This document shows positions 22,626 through 29,818 of a stretch of 29,818 nt of DNA, piece after piece. The stretch's first letter is position 1, and each line of letters begins with the position of its first letter. The DNA comes from CAYLZO01 sp964387775 (lineage in GTDB: Bacteria > Chloroflexota > Anaerolineae > JAAYZQ01): positions 1-29,818 of the forward strand of contig CAYLZO010000034.1 in NCBI GenBank assembly GCA_964387775.1. The letters run 5' to 3'. The position numbers and the translations under genes are program-made. The notes beneath the pieces are model-generated. The model saw only the letters and a program-made list of their open reading frames with translations. It had not been told where the DNA came from and ran no database searches.

Positions 22626-23978
22626 CTAGGGGCTCACCAGCCTGTAGCCCCGCCCCCGGATGGTGATGATGTAGCGGGGATTTCGTGGATCGGGCTCGAT
22701 CTTGGCCCGCAGCCGGCTCAGCAGCTTGTCGATGCGGGCATCGTCCACCTGGTCGATGTACTCTTCGCCCCAGACTGCCTCGACGATCTGGTACTTGTCG
22801 CAGATCTTGTTCATCCGGCCGTAGAGCAAAAGGAGCAGGCGGTACTCGAGCTCGGTCAAGGTCTCGGTTCGCTGGCCGTCCACCCAGACGATGCCGCTCT
22901 CCACGTCCACGCGGACGCCTTCGACTCGGCGGCGGCGGGTCAGGCGCTGGCGCCGGGCAAAGCTCTCGAATACCGGGGCAAAGAGCATCTCTTTGTCCTC
23001 CCGGACCACGCCTTTGCGCCGTAGGGATTCGAGGGACCGTTCGTCAATCTCTTCCTCACCACCGACCACGTCCATCAAAACGTCCTGCTGGGACTCGGTC
23101 AGGTCGTCCCACAGCTTGCGGCACTCACCCTGGACGTTCCGGTCGGTGTCCAGGCGGTCGCGCACCTGGCGGTGGATCAACCAGTCCTGACCGGCGTCGC
23201 GCACCGGCTCGCCGGTGACCTCGCCCAGCGCCCGGCAGATGGACAGGACCAGCCCCAGGTGGCCGTCAGCGTGATAGTGCACAAAGGCCCGGTCCTCGTC
23301 GTCAAAGGTATAGCCCTCCTGGCCGGCGACCCAGGCGATGATTTCGTCCACGTCCGGCTCGCTCAGCGGGCCGAGGAAGCGGGTAAAGGGGTCGAACAGC
23401 TCGACGAACTCGTCCACGTCGCGGCCCCGGCGGATGTTCGACAACTGCCGGTTGGTAGCCGTCACAAAGGTCAGGCGGCGCCGGTATTTGTCCTTGAGCG
23501 CCCGCAGGTTCAAGAACACCCGCCCATCAATCTGCTCGAAAGGCTCGTCGAATTCGTCGAATAGAAGCACGAGGCTCCGGGACAAGCCTTGGCAGACGGA
23601 CGTCAATCCCTCGCTAAAACTAAGCGAGATCTGAAAGGCACTGGGCGGCGCCACCAACGTCTCGTAGGCGCTGCGCAGCCGCTCCAGGGCGCCGTCGTTG
23701 GTGTCCTCCCAATCCAGTGTCTCCAAAAGGCAACGGAGGACGAGTTCGTAAAACCCTTGCTCCGTTGCCTCCAACATCAAGTTGAAATCCACATAGACGA
23801 ACAGATGATCTTTTTCCTGCTCGCCCAACAGGTCTTGCTGGACCTTGGGACGGGCCAGAATTCGGAGCAGGTACGATTTTCCCGTGTTGCTCACGCCTAC
23901 GATGGCGCAGCAATCCCCGTCTGTAACCCGCTGGACGACGTAGCCGCCGTCCTCGCGGCGTAGTGTATCTGGCAGCAT
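22626..23978 (-). CDS. AAA-type ATPase with C-terminal OmpR-type winged helix
   Basis: A 450-residue predicted regulator. The Walker A motif GVSNTGKS is at 28-35 and the Walker B motif LVLLFDEFDE at 136-145; sensor-like TATNRQLSN follows. Residues about 352-450 form a trans_reg_C winged helix (LTELEYRLLLLLYGRMNKIC, VWGEEYIDQVDDARIDKLLS, PRYIITIRGRGYRLVSP) of the kind that ends OmpR-family regulators, but here without a receiver domain. An ATP-dependent switch that binds DNA is the simplest reading. Its position just upstream of pspA on the same strand suggests, without proof, that pspA and its neighbours are its targets. Confidence 0.87.
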   Translation of the reverse strand: MLPDTLRREDGGYVVQRVTDGDCCAIVGVSNTGKSYLLRILARPKVQQDLLGEQEKDHLFVYVDFNLMLEATEQGFYELVLRCLLETLDWEDTNDGALERLRSAYETLVAPPSAFQISLSFSEGLTSVCQGLSRSLVLLFDEFDEPFEQIDGRVFLNLRALKDKYRRRLTFVTATNRQLSNIRRGRDVDEFVELFDPFTRFLGPLSEPDVDEIIAWVAGQEGYTFDDEDRAFVHYHADGHLGLVLSICRALGEVTGEPVRDAGQDWLIHRQVRDRLDTDRNVQGECRKLWDDLTESQQDVLMDVVGGEEEIDERSLESLRRKGVVREDKEMLFAPVFESFARRQRLTRRRRVEGVRVDVESGIVWVDGQRTETLTELEYRLLLLLYGRMNKICDKYQIVEAVWGEEYIDQVDDARIDKLLSRLRAKIEPDPRNPRYIITIRGRGYRLVSP

Positions 23979-24016
23979 ATCAGTTCATTCCTAGTGGGGA
24001 ATTGTGAAAAACAAGC

Positions 24017-24577
24017 TCAACTCGCGAGTCTCAGTCGCCGGGCCATAAAGGCCAAGATCGCCAGACCGACGCCGGAGAACAACACCAACCCCCAGCCGAT
24101 CCCGGTTTGGGCCAACTCGTCGTCATCCGCCTCGGGGGTCGCGGTTGCCTCATCGCCTTCGCCCTCCTCTGACGTGGGCGAAGGCGTGGCGTCGCCGCCC
24201 GCCGTCTCTGAATCGTCGGTCTCGGTGGCCTCCGCTGTGGCCCCCTCCTCGTCGGTCGCAGCCGGCTCGGTCGTGGCCTCCTCTGTGCCTTCCGGGGCGT
24301 CAGTCACCGTGCCCACGGGCACCAGGGTGTTCGTCGGGCGGGGCGTGGCCGTGTCCGTCGGCTGCGGGGTATCGGTGGCAGAGACCTCGGTTTCTGTAGG
24401 TTCTGCGGTCGGCGCAGCCGTCGTCGCCTGGGCTACGTCGTCTCCATCTCCCCCGCCCAGGCCCAAGATGAGCGTGGCCCCCAGCAGCAAGAGCCCGACC
24501 AGGCAGAGCCCCAACAGAACAATCAACGGGATGGCAAACCGGCGGTTCGCCAGCATATCGCGCAAGCCCTCAGACAT
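24017..24577 (-). CDS. Thr/Glu-rich surface protein with LAQTG sorting signal
   Basis: A 186-residue protein with an N-terminal hydrophobic helix (about 16-41), then about 110 residues of low-complexity Thr/Glu/Ala/Pro linker (TEPTETEVSATDTPQPTDTA), and the C-terminal sequence ELAQTG followed by a hydrophobic helix and ARRLR. That order (LAxTG, membrane span, positive tail) is the cell-wall sorting signal of class E sortase substrates. No folded domain is visible; it could be a stalk or spacer. GGGAGGAGG precedes ATG 24577. The next gene begins 38 nt downstream. Confidence 0.8.
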   Translation of the reverse strand: MSEGLRDMLANRRFAIPLIVLLGLCLVGLLLLGATLILGLGGGDGDDVAQATTAAPTAEPTETEVSATDTPQPTDTATPRPTNTLVPVGTVTDAPEGTEEATTEPAATDEEGATAEATETDDSETAGGDATPSPTSEEGEGDEATATPEADDDELAQTGIGWGLVLFSGVGLAILAFMARRLRLAS

Positions 24578-24610
24578 GGTTGTCCTCCTCCCAATTCATT
24601 CCCACGACGG

Positions 24611-24627
24611 ATGATGATGATGATGAT
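24611..24627. repeat. ATG trinucleotide run
   Basis: Five tandem ATG units plus AT lie in the gap ahead of the LAQTG gene. A short microsatellite, possibly slip-prone; no function can be assigned. Confidence 0.7.
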
Positions 24628-24653
24628 CGTTCAAAACGGGCACCGGCTCGACG

Positions 24654-24681
24654 CGTCCTCCCCTGGACAGGCGGGAGGATG
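24654..24681 (-). terminator. Hairpin after the KOW-type gene
   Basis: CGTCCTCCC pairs with GGGAGGATG (one wobble) around a 10-nt loop, starting 3 bp after the stop codon of the minus-strand gene at 24684. There is no T-run. It probably marks the end of the GlmL cassette transcript. Confidence 0.45.
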
Positions 24682-24683
24682 CG

Positions 24684-25757
24684 CTAACGGATCAACTCCA
24701 GGTTGGCCAGCGGAACCAGGATCGGACGCTCGTTGCCGACGTCCACCTCGGCGACCCGCAATCTGGCCCCCGATTCCACGACATGGGGCAAAGGTGGCAG
24801 GTCTCTTACGGTGCCAATGGCCCCCAGATGCGGCTCGCGCAGCACCCGCACCTGCATCCCGACGTCCAGCGGCTGAGGCCCGGCTTCTTCGGCCGGGCGT
24901 TTTTCCTCGGCCCGCAGAGGGATGACCAGCTCCGGCCGCTTGGCGCCCCACCGGGTCCGGGTCTCGGCGTTTAGCATCGCCTCACGCCCGGCGTTGGCGT
25001 CCAGCAGAGAAAAGATCGGCTCGGAGATCGGCAGAGCGCCAAATCCCTCGGTGATCAACACCGGGAAGGGCAGGCCCTCCAGCACCGGCAGCAGATCGGC
25101 GTTCACGCTGCCGGCGATGATGCCCCGCACCTTGGCCTCGACCGCCTGCTCCAGCGCTTTTTCGTCGAGGATACGCCCGCCTACCACCAGGGTTCCATGG
25201 CAACTCACGTCGATGGCGTGCGCCCGGAGCGGCCGCTGGGGGTTGTCCACCAGGACCTTGAGCACTCCCTCGGCTTCCTTGCCGCTGCCCCACACGCCCT
25301 GGATCAAGGCCCCTACGGTGGAGATGACCACCCCGAGATTGGGCATGACGTTGGCCACCTGGCCCTTGAGGTGGGCATTCAGGTCAAAGGGGATGGGCAG
25401 CGACTCGATCAGAACCAGGCCGTTGCGCACGGCAACCACGTGCCCATCCACCGGCGAGCGGCAGGCCCGTTGCAGGCGCCCAAAGAGCCCCCGGGGCGCG
25501 GCCAAGACCTCGTTGGCCTGCACGGGATCTCTGGCGGACTTGCGCACGTACTCTTCGGCCTTGTCCTGGCGGACGCGTAATTCACGGCTCACGTCCACCA
25601 CCTGGATCTCGCCGGGCAGTTCGCAGCGGGCCACGATGTCGGCCGAGCCAACGAATTCGCCGGGCTGAACCAAAACCTCGCCCCGGCTCGGCAACACGCG
25701 CTCCCGCCGGATGGTCGTCAACGGTTTTATTCTCGTTTCAACTGGGTAGTACTTCAT
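24684..25757 (-). CDS. Conserved protein of the GlmL cassette, hybrid-motif and KOW-like
   Basis: A 357-residue predicted soluble protein. The N-terminus (LPSRGEVLVQPGEFVGSADI, VARCELPGEIQVVDV) has the repeated Gly/Val pattern of a barrel-sandwich hybrid motif, and a second one follows at SPVDGHVVAVRNGLVLIES. The middle (AHAIDVSCHGTLVVGGRILD, VRGIIAGSVNADLLPVLEGL, PFPVLITEGFGALPIS) forms an alpha/beta domain with no known function. The C-terminus (GMQVRVLREPHLGAIGTVRD, RPILVPLANLELI) is a KOW-like SH3 barrel. I recall such proteins beside GlmL in Chloroflexota but know no assigned role. ATG 25757 was preferred to TTG 25769. Confidence 0.75.
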   Translation of the reverse strand: MKYYPVETRIKPLTTIRRERVLPSRGEVLVQPGEFVGSADIVARCELPGEIQVVDVSRELRVRQDKAEEYVRKSARDPVQANEVLAAPRGLFGRLQRACRSPVDGHVVAVRNGLVLIESLPIPFDLNAHLKGQVANVMPNLGVVISTVGALIQGVWGSGKEAEGVLKVLVDNPQRPLRAHAIDVSCHGTLVVGGRILDEKALEQAVEAKVRGIIAGSVNADLLPVLEGLPFPVLITEGFGALPISEPIFSLLDANAGREAMLNAETRTRWGAKRPELVIPLRAEEKRPAEEAGPQPLDVGMQVRVLREPHLGAIGTVRDLPPLPHVVESGARLRVAEVDVGNERPILVPLANLELIR

Positions 25758-25763
25758 CTCAGT

Positions 25764-25876
25764 TCCCAATGATCAAGGCCCCATTCTCAATGACCAAATC
25801 CCAACGATCAACGACCAGGTCCCAGGCCGTCAGCACACCTTCGGCGATTCGTCATTGGACATTGGTCATTGACCAT
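25764..25876. repeat. Inverted heptamer repeat arrays (CAATGAC / TTGGTCA type)
   Basis: Degenerate units of CAATGACCA, CAATGATCA and CAACGATCA (25764-25821) face the inverse units TCATTGGACATTGGTCATTG (25851-25870 and beyond). The unit TTGGTCA is identical to the STRR2 heptamer described in cyanobacteria. As at 10330-10447 the two halves are opposed, so the transcript between glmL and the next gene can fold on itself. Confidence 0.7.
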
Positions 25877-25878
25877 TC

Positions 25879-27642
25879 TTAGGAGCCCATGTCCCAGAGC
25901 CAGCGCTGCATCTTTTCCCGCTGCACCTCGGGATCGTCGGCCATGGGCAAGGGCCGGCCCCGGGCGTCGATGATGATGCCGATGAGGCCCCCCTCGACCT
26001 TGGTCGTGCCCGCCTGGCCCCGGGTGCCCAGCCCCACGTCAAAGCGCCGCGTCGGCCGTAACTCCAGGGTTGCCGTCTGCCCCGTGGCCAGGGGAATGAC
26101 CTCCAGCGAGCCGTAAGGCACCTCCACCTGCAGCGAGCGCTCGTCCTGGTATTCGATCATGAAGGTCAGCGCCACCTCCCCCTCACGGCCATCGCCCACC
26201 GGCGCCACCACGGTGCCCAGGTTCAGCAGCACGTCGCGCTCCACCACATCTGCGGCGGCCTGGGGATTCACCATGGCTACGGCCCCCAACGGTGCCACGA
26301 GCCCAATCTTGTCCACGGCCAGGCCCGTGACCCCTACCGGCTGTAGCGCATCGAGCAACATCAGGGCGGCCTGCCCGTAGCTGGGCGCGTGAGCCAGCAC
26401 CCCACCGGCACCGACGATCAGGTGGAACTTGGGCAGGAGGCCCGCATATAGATTCGAGTCCCCTGCGGGCCAGCGAGGCATGACGTCGGCCACGGTCAAG
26501 CGCAGGATCTCGCGGGCGACCGCCTGTTCCACGAGCAATTCCTGGCGCGTCTGCGGCAGCGTTCGGTAATGCAAGGCGTTGTTGTGCAGAATGTTCTTGA
26601 GCTCGACGGGGTCGATCTCGAAGGGCAGCCAGCGCAGGACCGATTCTACCGGCACATAGTCCAGGATGTTGGCCACGTTGTAGCTCGATCCCAGGTCACT
26701 GCGGATGACCAGGTCGAGCTGCTCGTCCACCATCGCCGCCAGCGTAGAAGAAGCCCCGCCTACGTCCACACCCAACACGTTGATGCCGTCGAGACGGGCC
26801 AGATACTGCATGGTCCGCGCAAAGGCCGTCGCCGTCGGCAGAACCTGGACGGGACTCCAGCTCATAAGCGTGCCCAGCCCCGGCAGTCGTTCCATCTTGC
26901 GCTCGCGGTGAAGGGCTTCGATCTCGACCTGCAAGGGCGCCGGGTTCTCCAGTTCAACGCTGGGCCGCACATTGTCCACCGCACGCAGCTCGGTGTCCGA
27001 GCCCATGATCTGGGCCACCTCCTCTCGCAGGTGGCTGTTCCCCGCATAGATCACGGGCGGACGGGCCATCTCGCCCTGCACCGAACAGGCCAAAGAGATG
27101 GCCTGGGCGACCTCCAACACCGGCCGCCGGGCACCGCCGTCCACACCCCCGACGAGAACGATGGCATCGGGCGTCTCCCCTTGGATCAGGCGCACCTGCC
27201 CCTCGACGTCGTCGGTGAGCAAACCTTCCTCCCGCCGATCCATCGAGATGACCTGGTCGACGACGGTGTAGCTCGTGGAAAGGGCCCGCCGGGCGCTGTT
27301 CAGGCTGATGTCGCGCATGATGCCGGCCAGGACGAGGTGCAGCGGCTCGGCGGCGCTGGTGATGGCCACCACCGCATCCACCCCCCCACCCTGGCGTTCG
27401 GGCGTAATGACGTGCCCTTGCTCGTCCAGGATTTGCCAGCGGCTCACCTCTGACAGATGATTCAGCGCCTGCCGCACCGAAGCCATCACGTTGGTCCAGG
27501 GGGGCTCGATGGTGCTGGGGGCCTCGCCCCGGGCGACGAAGCGATATTGTCCACTTACCATGTCAATCAAGATCGCCCGCGTGGTCGTGCTGCCGCAATC
27601 AATGGCCAGGATCGATTCGATGGATGCGTAGTCCTGGGTCAT
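25879..27642 (-). CDS. glmL: GlmL/MutL-like ASKHA-fold protein
   Basis: A 587-residue member of the glutamate mutase L family, an actin/Hsp70/hexokinase-fold ATPase. Phosphate-1 is ILAIDCGSTTTRAILIDM (Asp15 to Arg22), phosphate-2 is VLGVDVGGASSTLAAMVDEQ, and the adenosine loop is LIVGAGGVLAHAPS; VLVGGVDGGARRPV is also family-typical. In clostridia MutL accompanies the B12-dependent glutamate mutase, but neither mutase subunit gene is in this window. Here it is translationally coupled (ATGA) to a membrane-protein gene and followed by the KOW-type gene, so it more likely serves a membrane or envelope complex in this lineage (inference). Confidence 0.9.
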   Translation of the reverse strand: MTQDYASIESILAIDCGSTTTRAILIDMVSGQYRFVARGEAPSTIEPPWTNVMASVRQALNHLSEVSRWQILDEQGHVITPERQGGGVDAVVAITSAAEPLHLVLAGIMRDISLNSARRALSTSYTVVDQVISMDRREEGLLTDDVEGQVRLIQGETPDAIVLVGGVDGGARRPVLEVAQAISLACSVQGEMARPPVIYAGNSHLREEVAQIMGSDTELRAVDNVRPSVELENPAPLQVEIEALHRERKMERLPGLGTLMSWSPVQVLPTATAFARTMQYLARLDGINVLGVDVGGASSTLAAMVDEQLDLVIRSDLGSSYNVANILDYVPVESVLRWLPFEIDPVELKNILHNNALHYRTLPQTRQELLVEQAVAREILRLTVADVMPRWPAGDSNLYAGLLPKFHLIVGAGGVLAHAPSYGQAALMLLDALQPVGVTGLAVDKIGLVAPLGAVAMVNPQAAADVVERDVLLNLGTVVAPVGDGREGEVALTFMIEYQDERSLQVEVPYGSLEVIPLATGQTATLELRPTRRFDVGLGTRGQAGTTKVEGGLIGIIIDARGRPLPMADDPEVQREKMQRWLWDMGS

Positions 27643-28358
27643 CCCAAGCCTCCGATCAGCCCGCGCACGCTATCGAGGAGGAATTGGATTCGGCCCGTCA
27701 GCAGAGACAGCCTCGACAAGAACACCGCGGCGAGCAGTGCGGCAAAGGCAGCGAGGAGGAACCAGCGCCCCAGGCCACCCCAAACCCGCACCACAGACTC
27801 GCGCACACTCGCCAACCGGCCTTCGGGACCCCGGCTGTAGTAGAAGTGGAGCAGGACGCCAATGGTGCCCACCAGGACTACGAGCCCACTAAAGAGCCCC
27901 AAGCCCGGACCATAGCGATCGACGTACCGGCCGAGCTCTGCTGTAGCCAAGATCTGCGGCGACAGCGTGCCCAACAACGCGCCGCCGATGGCCAACGCCG
28001 CGCCCACCCCCAGCAGGAAGGCGAGGCTGAAGCTACCCAGCCAGGAGATGAATCCCGCCCGCTTGAACACCTTGGTCAAGAGCAGCAAGCCAAACACCAG
28101 CGAGATCAGCCGCAGCAAGAGCTGCCCCGTATCACCTTCGCCGAGAGCGTCTACCAAGGGCAGGAAGAGCTTGGGCACCAGCACGTTGTGAAAAACGAGG
28201 ACGACGGCATAGCCCACAGCTACGCCCACAAAGAGGTGCTCGGCCAGCCGGTAGAGGACGTTGTCGCCCAGGAGATAGCTAAACACAAAGAGGGTCAGGA
28301 GGACGGCGACCCAGGTGCCGGCGCCATCCAGCAGCGTCACTGCATTCTGCGCGTCCAT
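27639..28358 (-). CDS. Polytopic membrane protein of the GlmL cassette
   Basis: A 239-residue integral membrane protein with six or seven hydrophobic segments, for example GTWVAVLLTLFVFSYLLG, HLFVGVAVGYAVVLVFHN, LLRLISLVFGLLLLTKVF, LGSFSLAFLLGVGAALAIGG, GLFSGLVVLVGTIGVLL and WFLLAAFAALLAAVFL. No transporter signature is visible. It overlaps the preceding gene by one nucleotide (TGATG) and glmL by four (ATGA), so the three are made from one transcript in coupled fashion. Confidence 0.85.
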   Translation of the reverse strand: MDAQNAVTLLDGAGTWVAVLLTLFVFSYLLGDNVLYRLAEHLFVGVAVGYAVVLVFHNVLVPKLFLPLVDALGEGDTGQLLLRLISLVFGLLLLTKVFKRAGFISWLGSFSLAFLLGVGAALAIGGALLGTLSPQILATAELGRYVDRYGPGLGLFSGLVVLVGTIGVLLHFYYSRGPEGRLASVRESVVRVWGGLGRWFLLAAFAALLAAVFLSRLSLLTGRIQFLLDSVRGLIGGLG

Positions 28359-29818
28359 CAGGACTCTCCCCTCCTCCGCCGCACGACGTAGAATACGTTG
28401 CCGATCAGGAGCACCAGAACAAAGATGACGTGGCCGGCCAGTTGTCCGTCGAGGCGTGCAGCCACGGACGCTGCGCTAGACGACTGGCTGTCGCGCAAGG
28501 CTTCGTACACGGTGGCGCCCGGCACACCTCCGACGAGGCCCTCCAACTGCCGGGGCTCGGTCTCGTAGTAGGGCCGGGCCAGGGGCTCTACCGATGCACC
28601 AACCCCAGCCGCGAGGGGCACGTCGTAGTAGGCGTCGATTTGCTCGATCCACCAGCGCAAGGTGGTCGGCGATGCGGCCAACTCGACGATCAGGTCCAGG
28701 TCCTCGATGCTTTCCAGGCCGGCCATGGCCTCCAGGTCACCCAAGTCGGTGCCTTGCATGTCACGCGGCAACACCGTACTGAACGACTGGCCGAGGCGCC
28801 GCACGGCTGCGGCCTGTCCCGGCACGAACCCCAGGTTGACGTACTGCTGGCCATAGGCGCCTTCGTAGCGCGGCCGGTCCACGGCCTCGGCGTCCAGCAC
28901 GCGCTGGGCGGTCGCCGGACCCGCCGGCAGCAGGCTGACGGCCACGATCCGGGCGCCTCGATCCATCAGGTGCCCGACGAGGGCCTGGGCGACGACGTCC
29001 ATCTCGTCGCTGGTGGAAGGGTCGTAATCGAAGGCGACCAGCACCGGCGAGCCCGCATCCAGGTCGCCCACGGTCTCGTAGAGCTGGTTCACCGCGGGCG
29101 CCGGTTCGATGGTCCGCGTCAGCAACGGCTCTTGGAGCAGGAGCGGCACGGCCACCGCCAGAATGAGAGCAACGTAGATGATCCAGCGGGACAGAGCCGA
29201 GAGAACCGGAGCCGACGGTCTGGCCAGCGCCTTGGGCGCTGCCACCGGCGGCCGGGCCACCAACTCGGCAAAGAGGCGAGCCTCGGGTGAATCGGTCGGC
29301 GGCTCGCCCCCCAGATCCCGGGCAGGGGCAGAGCGAGGCTGGGCGATGAGCATCTCGACCGGCAAGGTGCCCTGGAGGCCGGCCAAGAGTCCCGTCTCTT
29401 CGATGGGCTCTTCGACGGCGGGCTCCTGTGGTGGGGCTGCCTCGCCTTCCTCACGCAATTCGCGGGGCTTGAGTTCGAGCAGCCATTCGGGGATCTCGGC
29501 CCGAGCCAGATCCCCTTCTTCCAGGCCCCCTTCGGAGGGCACCAACCATTCCGGCAGTCCGGCGCCCTCTGTGTCCTCGTCAAAGAGCGGCCCTTCGGAC
29601 AGATCCGGCCCGAGCCCGGCCAGCCAGTCGGGCATCTCGGCCTCGGCCAGGGGCTCCTCTTCTACGGGGGCAGGCGCGGCTGCTTCGGGTGTCTCCAACT
29701 CCTCTCCCGGTTCCAGTTCTGCCAGCCAGTCGGGCACCTCCCCCTCTTCGACCTCCTCAGGCTCGGCGACCGGCTCAGGCTCCTCCGCCGGGGCTTCCTC
29801 GGCCGGCCTCAATTCCGC
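28358..29818 (-). CDS. Acidic P(D/E)WL-repeat bitopic membrane protein, 5' end outside window
   Basis: The frame is open through the window edge; at least 486 codons are visible. The N-terminal 120 residues are highly acidic and contain four spaced motifs: VPDWLAEL, MPDWLAGL, LPEWLVPS and IPEWLLEL, about 20-35 residues apart. A transmembrane helix (about 208-228, IIYVALILAVAVPLLL) separates this presumably cytoplasmic part from an extracellular domain (PVLVAFDYDPSTSDEMDVVA, GARIVAVSLLPAGPATAQRV, GLESIEDLDLIVELAASPTT). A second helix near the C-terminus (HVIFVLVLLIGNVFYVV) ends in RRRRGES. The Trp-Leu motifs look like short linear docking sites. Confidence 0.85.
   Translation of the reverse strand, partial: AELRPAEEAPAEEPEPVAEPEEVEEGEVPDWLAELEPGEELETPEAAAPAPVEEEPLAEAEMPDWLAGLGPDLSEGPLFDEDTEGAGLPEWLVPSEGGLEEGDLARAEIPEWLLELKPRELREEGEAAPPQEPAVEEPIEETGLLAGLQGTLPVEMLIAQPRSAPARDLGGEPPTDSPEARLFAELVARPPVAAPKALARPSAPVLSALSRWIIYVALILAVAVPLLLQEPLLTRTIEPAPAVNQLYETVGDLDAGSPVLVAFDYDPSTSDEMDVVAQALVGHLMDRGARIVAVSLLPAGPATAQRVLDAEAVDRPRYEGAYGQQYVNLGFVPGQAAAVRRLGQSFSTVLPRDMQGTDLGDLEAMAGLESIEDLDLIVELAASPTTLRWWIEQIDAYYDVPLAAGVGASVEPLARPYYETEPRQLEGLVGGVPGATVYEALRDSQSSSAASVAARLDGQLAGHVIFVLVLLIGNVFYVVRRRRGES

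Overview
This is a GC-rich chromosomal window, probably from a Chloroflexota bacterium (Anaerolineae/Caldilineae-like). That assignment is an inference. It rests on gene content I associate with that phylum (an orphan GlmL-like ASKHA protein in a membrane-protein cassette, a membrane-anchored substrate-binding/VWA operon with PspA, acidic P(D/E)WL repeat proteins), on intergenic heptamer arrays, and on a short dispersed repeat of the CCTTCGAC..GCTCAGGAC type found inside two genes. I found no rRNA, tRNA or CRISPR array.

Layout. 1-2314: recD2 helicase (+), convergent with a membrane-anchored PCM-type methyltransferase (-). 3187-4163: divergent promoters and a VapBC-like pair (+). 4117-8290 (-): a compact run of PIN toxin/antitoxin, DEDD exonuclease, PflX-like radical SAM protein, a 59-residue antitoxin-like ORF and a dynamin-like GTPase. 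8354-12023 (+): amphi-Trp protein, MurE-like ligase and lactate permease. 12028-14694: a lower-GC accessory island with RusA-like and PD-(D/E)XK nucleases, palindromic elements and a trehalose-synthase-type glycosyltransferase pseudogene split by a 173-bp MITE-like insertion. 14691-16293 (-): HypA-like zinc protein and a branched-chain amino acid-type binding lipoprotein.

16419-24577 (-) reads as an envelope stress or signalling locus. In transcription order it holds a LAxTG surface protein, an AAA/winged-helix regulator, PspA/IM30, a membrane-anchored solute-binding protein, a paralogous solute-binding protein fused to a VWA domain, and a two-TM coiled-coil protein. Two toxin/antitoxin-like pairs (PIN plus antitoxin; DUF4160 plus DUF2442) sit inside the series. 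24684-29818 (-) is a tightly coupled cassette: an acidic P(D/E)WL-repeat membrane protein (cut by the window edge), a polytopic membrane protein, GlmL, and a KOW-type protein.

The best candidates for undescribed systems are the PspA/SBP/SBP-VWA/coiled-coil locus and the GlmL/membrane-protein cassette. The most solid structural finding is the MITE-like insertion with perfect 18-bp inverted repeats and an 8-bp target duplication.
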